Assembly: GCA_031379665.1 (NCBI GenBank)
Contig: JANNFI010000004.1
Coordinates: 1-64,000, forward strand
Direction of reading: 5' to 3'
DNA from: SZUA-254 sp031379665
GTDB taxonomy: Bacteria; Bacteroidota; Ignavibacteria; UBA10030; SZUA-254
DNA length: 64,000 nucleotides
A model generated the notes under the pieces. The model had not been told where the DNA came from. It worked only from the letters and a program-made list of their open reading frames with translations, and searched no databases. Both the position numbers and the translations under genes were made by a program. Shown here piece by piece: positions 60,213 through 64,000 of the stretch; position 1 is the first letter of the stretch; every line of letters starts with the position of its first letter.

Positions 60213-61946
60213 ATGAGAAAAGAAATCATCATCAATGCCACCGCAAACGAAATAAGGATTGCGATCACCGAAGACAGAGGGCTCGCTGAGCTCTATGTCG
60301 AAACCCCTGAAAAAGAAAGGCTCGTAGGGGACATCTACCTCGGGAAAGTCGCCAAGGTCATGCCCGGCATCCGTGCCGCGTTCGTGGACCTTGGACTGAA
60401 GCAGGACGCCTTCCTCCATTTCTCCGACATCGGAGACACCCTGAACGAATATTCATCCCTCCTCGACGAGGATTCCGATGTCGATACCGACGACGGACCC
60501 GATGAGGGCGATGACGGGCCGCAACCCGGCTCCGCCACCCAGGCCCAGCCGGCCAGGACGGCACAGCCGCCGCCATATCGCGACCAAAACCGGCGGGGCA
60601 GCCCGGACAACGAGCGGGGCCGGGACAACGGACGAGGGCGGGACAACGAGCGCGGCCGGGACAGCGGGCGCGGCCGGGATAACGGGCGAGGCCGGGACAG
60701 CGGGCGCAGCCAGTTCCCCATCCCGGACATCGCGAAGGGTCAGGACATCATCGTCCAGGTGACCAAGGAGCCGGTCGCCAAAAAGGGTGTGAGGGTCACC
60801 TCCGAGATCTCACTCCCCGGGAGGTTCCTCGTCCTCCTTCCCTTCGACGGCAAAATCGGCATCTCCAAGAAGATGAACAACTTCAAGGAGAAGCGTCGAC
60901 TGCGTCACATTCTTCGCGGAATCCTTCCCCCCGGTTTCGGCGTCATCGTCCGCACCGTCGCCCACGACCAGGAGGAAGCGACCCTCCGGCAGGACCTCGA
61001 GTCGCTCCTGTCGACGTGGAAGGACATCCAGCAGACGCTGAAAAACACTCAGGCGCCCGCGGTGCTCTACAAGGACATGGCCACCACGTCGAGCGTCATC
61101 CGGGACCACTTCACCGATTCGGTCGAGAGGGTCGTGGTCGATTCCAAGAAACTCCACAAGGATATTCGATCGTATCTCGAGACGAGCTCGCCGGCGCTGG
61201 TCGAAAAGGTCGAGTTCTACAATGAACGGGAGCCGATCTTCGACGCCTACGGGATCGAGAAGGAGATCGCCGTCTGCCTGAGCCCCAAAGTCTGGATGAA
61301 GAGCGGCGGCTACCTGATTATCGAACAGACCGAAGCGATGGTCGTGGTCGACGTCAACAGTGGCCGGTACGCCGCCAAGCGGGAGCAGGAGCTCAATTCG
61401 CTTCGGACCAACCTCGAAGCCGCTCGGGAACTCTGCCGCCAACTCCGTCTCCGGGACCTCGGGGGCATCATCGTTGCGGACTTCATCGACCTGGATGACG
61501 AGCGGAACCGGAGGAAGGTCTTCGATGAACTCCGGAAGGAGTTCCGGAAAGACCGCGCGAAGGTCACCGTCCTGCCGATGACGGAGATCGGGCTCGTGCA
61601 GGTCACGCGCCAGCGGATACGCCAGAGCGTCCTCCACAACTTCAGCGAGGCGTGCCCGGTGTGCGGCGGGGGAGGGCTCGTGGCCACCCGCTCGAGCGTC
61701 GTCAATTCGATCGAACGGGGCGTGAAGCGGTTCAAGGCGGAAACAGGCGAGTTCAGGCTGCAGATCACCGTCCACCCGACGCTTGCGGACTACCTGCGCG
61801 AGGGGAGCTTCAACCGGCTAAGGAAGATGATGGTCAAGTACAGGATTCTGCTCTCGACCGATCCCGACCCGAAATGCCCTGCATCAGAATTCAAATTCTA
61901 TTCGCCGAAGCAGGACAAGGACATCACTCAGGAATTCAAAGGATAA
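60213..61946 (+). CDS. Ribonuclease E/G family protein
   Basis: 577 residues from ATG 60213; in-frame upstream codons to 60051 are in leader sequence. N-terminal strand M-R-K-E-I-I-I-N, S1 domain (~36-200, G-D-I-Y-L-G-K-V and G-I-R-A-A-F-V-D-L-G) interrupted by an acidic then RGRD-repeat insertion (~75-170). The RNase H-like/DNase I-like core has metal sites at V-V-V-D-V-N-S-G-R and D-F-I-D-L-D-D-E, and the zinc link C-P-V-C-G-G-G. Length and lack of a long C-terminal scaffold favour RNase G over RNase E. Roles: mRNA decay and rRNA processing. Confidence 0.9.
   Translation: MRKEIIINATANEIRIAITEDRGLAELYVETPEKERLVGDIYLGKVAKVMPGIRAAFVDLGLKQDAFLHFSDIGDTLNEYSSLLDEDSDVDTDDGPDEGDDGPQPGSATQAQPARTAQPPPYRDQNRRGSPDNERGRDNGRGRDNERGRDSGRGRDNGRGRDSGRSQFPIPDIAKGQDIIVQVTKEPVAKKGVRVTSEISLPGRFLVLLPFDGKIGISKKMNNFKEKRRLRHILRGILPPGFGVIVRTVAHDQEEATLRQDLESLLSTWKDIQQTLKNTQAPAVLYKDMATTSSVIRDHFTDSVERVVVDSKKLHKDIRSYLETSSPALVEKVEFYNEREPIFDAYGIEKEIAVCLSPKVWMKSGGYLIIEQTEAMVVVDVNSGRYAAKREQELNSLRTNLEAARELCRQLRLRDLGGIIVADFIDLDDERNRRKVFDELRKEFRKDRAKVTVLPMTEIGLVQVTRQRIRQSVLHNFSEACPVCGGGGLVATRSSVVNSIERGVKRFKAETGEFRLQITVHPTLADYLREGSFNRLRKMMVKYRILLSTDPDPKCPASEFKFYSPKQDKDITQEFKG
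60615..60704 (+). repeat. Tandem 18-bp repeat encoding RGRD-[NS]-[EG] units
   Basis: Five in-frame 18-bp units encode the hexapeptide R-G-R-D-N/S-E/G (residues 135-164 of the RNase E/G protein). Units differ by one to three bases, so the array is degenerate but recent enough to align by eye. Confidence 0.85.
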
Positions 61947-61958
61947 ACCGACACGCCA

Positions 61959-62603
61959 ATGAAGATTTTCATTGATTCCGCAAACCTCGATGAAATCAAA
62001 GGCGCAGCGTCGATGGGCATCCTCGACGGCGTCACCACCAATCCCAGTCTCGTCGCGAAGGAGGGGGTGGAATTCCGGGACCTTCTGAAAGAGATCTGCG
62101 CCATCGTCCAGGGCGACATCAGCGCCGAGGTCATCTCGACCGAGGTCGCAGGGATGCTGAAGGAGGGCCGTGAGCTCGCGAAGATCCACGACAACATCGT
62201 CGTGAAGGTTCCCCTCACCGAGGACGGGCTCCGCGCGGTCAAGACGTTCAAGGCGGAGGGGATCCGCACCAACGTGACGCTCTGCTTCTCCCCGAACCAG
62301 GCGCTCCTGGCGGCCAAGGCCGGAGCCTACATCATCAGCCCGTTCGTGGGGCGGCTCGACGACATCAGCACCAACGGGATGGACCTGATCCAGCAGATCC
62401 TGACGATCTACTGGAACTACCAGTACGACACGCAGGTGCTGGTGGCCAGCATCCGCCACCCGATGCACGTGGTCGAATCCGCCACGATGGGGGCACACCT
62501 CGCCACGATGCCATACAAGGTCCTCACCGGACTCCTGAAGCACCCGCTGACCGACATCGGGCTCGAACGTTTCCTCGCTGACTGGAAAAAGGCGGCCCTC
62601 TAG
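61959..62603 (+). CDS. Transaldolase / fructose-6-phosphate aldolase-like
   Basis: 214 residues, the small transaldolase (FSA/TalC-like) class. Schiff-base Lys83 in V-V-K-V-P-L-T, N-terminal M-K-I-F-I-D-S-A-N-L-D-E and T-T-N-P-S-L, C-terminal barrel strands. Moves a dihydroxyacetone unit between sugar phosphates, as in the non-oxidative pentose phosphate pathway, or cleaves fructose 6-phosphate; sequence alone does not decide. 12 nt after the RNase gene. Confidence 0.92.
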   Translation: MKIFIDSANLDEIKGAASMGILDGVTTNPSLVAKEGVEFRDLLKEICAIVQGDISAEVISTEVAGMLKEGRELAKIHDNIVVKVPLTEDGLRAVKTFKAEGIRTNVTLCFSPNQALLAAKAGAYIISPFVGRLDDISTNGMDLIQQILTIYWNYQYDTQVLVASIRHPMHVVESATMGAHLATMPYKVLTGLLKHPLTDIGLERFLADWKKAAL

Positions 62604-62606
62604 CCG

Positions 62607-63701
62607 ATGAAAGAAACCGCCTTTCTCGCCATCCACCGTGAGCTGGGGGCGAAGGTCGTGGATTTCGCGGGCTACCTGATGCCGGTCTCGTACTCCGGGA
62701 TCATTGAGGAACATCGGGCCGTGCGCAGCCACGCGGGGCTCTTCGACGTCTCGCATATGGGTGAGTTCGAAGTCACCGGACCGGACGCCGGCGCGCTGGT
62801 GCAGAAGGTGACGACCAATGACGTCTCACGACTCGACAGGGGAAAGGTCCATTATTCCGCGATGTGCAGGCCCGGCGGCGGGATCATTGATGACCTGCTC
62901 GTCTACCACAAGGGCGATTCCTACATGCTCGTCGTGAACGCCTCGAACCTGTCCAAGGACCTGGATTGGATTCGCGAAGCGGCCCGGGGAATGTCCGCAG
63001 AGGTCCGGGACAGGAGCGACGACACATCGCTGCTCGCCCTCCAGGGACCCCGCTCCCACGACATCCTGGCTTCGGTCACGGGGCGGGACCTCTCCGCGAT
63101 GGCCTACTACACCTGGACCGAGGCGAACGTCCTCGGGGTGAAGGCCGTCGTCTCCAGAACCGGGTACACCGGCGAGGCGGGATATGAGCTCTACTTCGAC
63201 GCCTCCGCGGTGTCCGCGCGGACGGTCTGGGACGGCATCATGACGGCGGGAAAATCACACGGGCTCCGGCCTGTCGGCCTCGGGGCCCGCGACACGCTAC
63301 GCCTTGAGATGGGATACTGCCTCTACGGCAACGACATCGACGAAACGACGAACCCGCTCGAGGCCGGGCTCGGTTGGATCACGAAACTCGGCAAGGGGGA
63401 TTTTATCGGGCGCGAAGCACTCCTGAAGGTGAAGGACGCCGGCCCCGCGAGGAAACTGGCCGGTTTCACGCTTGACGAACCGCGGGCCGTCCCGCGTCAG
63501 CACTATCCGTTGAGCGCGGAGGGCGGCCAGCTCGGCGAGGTGACCAGCGGTACGCTCTCGCCAACGCTCGACCGCGGGATCGGGATGGGATATCTCCCGA
63601 CCCGGATGTCCGTCCCCGGCACGCGCGTGGCCGTGACGATCCGCGGTAAGTTGGTGCCCGCCACCACCGTCCAACCTCCATTCGTCAAGACGAACGTATG
63701 A
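62607..63701 (+). CDS. gcvT: Glycine cleavage system T protein (aminomethyltransferase)
   Basis: 364 residues. Folate-binding features G-L-F-D-V-S-H-M-G-E-F-E-V, Y-x-A-M-C-R-P-G-G-G-I-I-D-D and R-T-G-Y-T-G-E-A-G-Y-E, with the C-terminal barrel E-x-G-Y-C-L-Y-G-N-D-I-D-E. It transfers the methylene group of glycine to tetrahydrofolate, supplying one-carbon units that the HMT/MTHFR fusion can use. gcvH and gcvP are not in the window. Adjacent to the transaldolase gene and overlapping the next ATG. Confidence 0.95.
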   Translation: MKETAFLAIHRELGAKVVDFAGYLMPVSYSGIIEEHRAVRSHAGLFDVSHMGEFEVTGPDAGALVQKVTTNDVSRLDRGKVHYSAMCRPGGGIIDDLLVYHKGDSYMLVVNASNLSKDLDWIREAARGMSAEVRDRSDDTSLLALQGPRSHDILASVTGRDLSAMAYYTWTEANVLGVKAVVSRTGYTGEAGYELYFDASAVSARTVWDGIMTAGKSHGLRPVGLGARDTLRLEMGYCLYGNDIDETTNPLEAGLGWITKLGKGDFIGREALLKVKDAGPARKLAGFTLDEPRAVPRQHYPLSAEGGQLGEVTSGTLSPTLDRGIGMGYLPTRMSVPGTRVAVTIRGKLVPATTVQPPFVKTNV

Positions 63702-64000
63702 TGGAAACGACCTCCATCAGGGCCGACGTCTATTTCTCCGCCCTCCGGTTGGACGAACTCCAGCTGAAAGACCGGAATATCGTCGTCCTGGACGTCCTCA
63801 GGTCGGGCACGTCGATCGCGGTGGCCCTTCACGCCGGCGCCAAGCAGATCATCCCGGTGAACAACATCGAGAGTGCGATGAAGATCGCCGGGGGGCTCTC
63901 CTCCGAGGTTACGCTCAACGCGGGCGAAAGGAACGCCCGGATGATCGAGGGTTTCCATCTTGGGAACTCGCCCCGCGAGTTCACACCGGCAGCGGTGAAG
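63698..64000 (+). CDS. 2-phosphosulfolactate phosphatase-like protein ComB (3' partial)
   Basis: The first 101 codons run off the window end. The start ATG overlaps the gcvT stop (ATGA); a second ATG follows directly. Visible residues V-V-L-D-V-L-R-S-G-T-S-I and later L-N-A-G-E-R-N-A-R-M-I-E-G-F, then L-G-N-S-P-R-E-F match the ComB family (2-phosphosulfolactate phosphatase, part of coenzyme M synthesis in methanogens). In bacteria, ComB relatives often occur without coenzyme M and their role is less clear. Only the N-terminal half is seen, so function is provisional. Confidence 0.75.
   Translation, partial: MMETTSIRADVYFSALRLDELQLKDRNIVVLDVLRSGTSIAVALHAGAKQIIPVNNIESAMKIAGGLSSEVTLNAGERNARMIEGFHLGNSPREFTPAAVK

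Noticed and set aside
60615..60704. 18-bp repeats as a CRISPR or regulatory array
   Set aside because: Units are contiguous, in frame and code for RGRD peptides in an RNase.

Overview
This is a GC-rich, densely coding bacterial window with no phage, insertion sequence or CRISPR array. Several signals point to a diderm of the Bacteroidota/Ignavibacteria/Chlorobi group. A 1761-residue secreted protein ends in a type IX secretion (Por) sorting domain. There is an LptD-like outer-membrane protein and a diaminopimelate lysine pathway. About a dozen intergenic sites fit the Bacteroidota housekeeping promoter (TTG, a spacer of about 20 nt, then TAnnTTTG). Identity below phylum level is inference.

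Layout. 1-1192 is the 3' end of a membrane/TPR protein; its first ~100 bases are G-homopolymer-rich and look like a damaged contig end. 1265-10629 (+) holds a hybrid histidine kinase, a RodZ-like protein, LigA, a half-length GT9-like protein, a STAS protein and two overlapping SSS symporters. 10669-12516 (-) is an M3 oligoendopeptidase. 12665-29152 (+) is a long co-directional run: PgpH-type HD phosphodiesterase, XerC/D, M50 protease, LysA, Asd, two thioredoxin-fold proteins, a homocysteine methyltransferase/MTHFR fusion, class II aldolase, Ddl, FtsB/DivIC-like, RarA, ROK kinase and LptD-like. 29175-32520 (-) is tRNA-Leu-tig-clpP-clpX. 32691-38588 (-) carries an orphan receiver and the T9SS giant; tRNA-Arg, tRNA-His and tRNA-Glu lie around it on the plus strand. 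39238-43519 (+) has a GNAT-like protein, a sugar nucleotidyltransferase, MetK and AhcY, closed by a terminator. 43663-46327 (+) has a BNR-repeat protein and a ThiS/MoaD-MoeB-rhodanese pair. 46393-48801 (-) is tRNA-Ala plus a YyaL/DUF255 protein. 49037-54877 (+) is grpE-dnaJ-comEA-like-pilM-like-rsmD-coaD-aminotransferase-fmdB-like. 54898-56643 (-) is a lamin-tail surface protein. 56877-59628 (+) is an outer-membrane barrel candidate, an NfrB-like glycosyltransferase and a receiver protein. Then follow the SRP RNA, an RNase E/G, a transaldolase-like aldolase, GcvT and the start of a ComB-like gene.

Functional threads. LysA, Asd and Ddl serve lysine and peptidoglycan precursors, beside envelope factors (RodZ-like, FtsB-like, LptD, NfrB). 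MetK, AhcY and the HMT/MTHFR fusion form a methionine/SAM cycle, with GcvT feeding one-carbon units. Tig/ClpP/ClpX, GrpE/DnaJ and PepF handle protein quality.

The most unusual content is the barrel/NfrB/receiver module, which lacks the C-terminal extension of E. coli NfrB. Next are the promoter architecture, including promoters that abut start codons and so predict leaderless mRNAs, and an RGRD repeat insertion in the RNase E/G S1 domain.
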